Of a stretch of DNA of 64,000 nucleotides, positions 62,873-64,000 are shown one piece after another; within the stretch, counting starts at the first letter, position 1; each line of letters opens with the position of its first letter. Below the pieces are notes generated by a model. That model was not told where the DNA came from and made no database searches. It saw only the letters and a list, made by a program, of their open reading frames with translations. Source of the stretch: Ipomoea triloba (Eukaryota > Streptophyta > Magnoliopsida > Solanales > Convolvulaceae); assembly GCF_003576645.1 (NCBI RefSeq), contig NC_044920.1:11022446-11086445 (forward strand), read 5' to 3'. A program made the position numbers and the translations under genes.

Positions 62873-64000
<1,128 letters not shown>

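Overview
This window is plant nuclear heterochromatin, probably from a eudicot: AT-rich, with long LTRs, a tRNA-Met-primed Ty3 chromovirus, and a tRNA-Asp-primed Athila-like family. I can identify no host gene with confidence. The species cannot be told from the sequence.

Almost all of the window is one nest of LTR retrotransposons, resolved here from LTR ends and 5-bp target site duplications (TSDs). Names are mine. Level 0 is a decayed Ty3 gag/LTR remnant (about 1330-2972). Level 1 is L1, an LTR starting at 2973 that resumes at 62873 and runs off the right end. Level 2 is E6 (+, 2983-62867, TSD CACCC), which interrupts L1 after 10 bp. Level 3 is E3 (-, about 6283-56636, left end deleted) and a Tekay-type solo LTR (58218-60730), both inside E6. 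Level 4, inside E3, is solo LTR A (7170-8438, TSD CCGAG), solo LTR B (9202-10411, TSD GAGGG), E2 (-, 13596-31824, TSD GTACT) and E5 (+, 33086-55831, TSD GCGCA). Level 5 is E1 (+, 21240-30848, TSD AATAG) in the 5' LTR of E2, and T1 (+, 36962-49144, TSD TGCAT), a Tekay-like Ty3 element, in an intron of E5.

E1, E2, E3, E5 and E6 share one plan and carry no protease, reverse transcriptase or integrase. The order is: LTR (TGATAAG...CA); tRNA-Asp primer site; leader hairpin; ORF1 (low-complexity N-terminus, coiled coil, acidic middle, conserved C-terminus); a two-hairpin RNA module; an internal block of ACGCGT-cored palindromes plus a TATA-like box; a leader intron; ORF2 (resembling the plant-transposon/Athila ORF domain); a second two-hairpin module; a long 3' region with repeated structured modules and AGGA-loop hairpins; polypurine tract; LTR. 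They look like a non-autonomous family mobilised in trans. ORF1 is open in E2 and E5, frameshifted in E1 and E3, and decayed in E6. ORF2 is open only in E1.

The most interesting signals are these. (1) The palindrome array and TATA-like box of the LTR promoter are repeated inside each element ahead of ORF2, followed by a leader intron; the palindrome type differs between subfamilies but matches between LTR and internal block. (2) Several RNA hairpins show compensatory base changes between copies. Two long perfect duplications, each joined by a single N, look like assembly errors (43093-45811 and 51523-55035).
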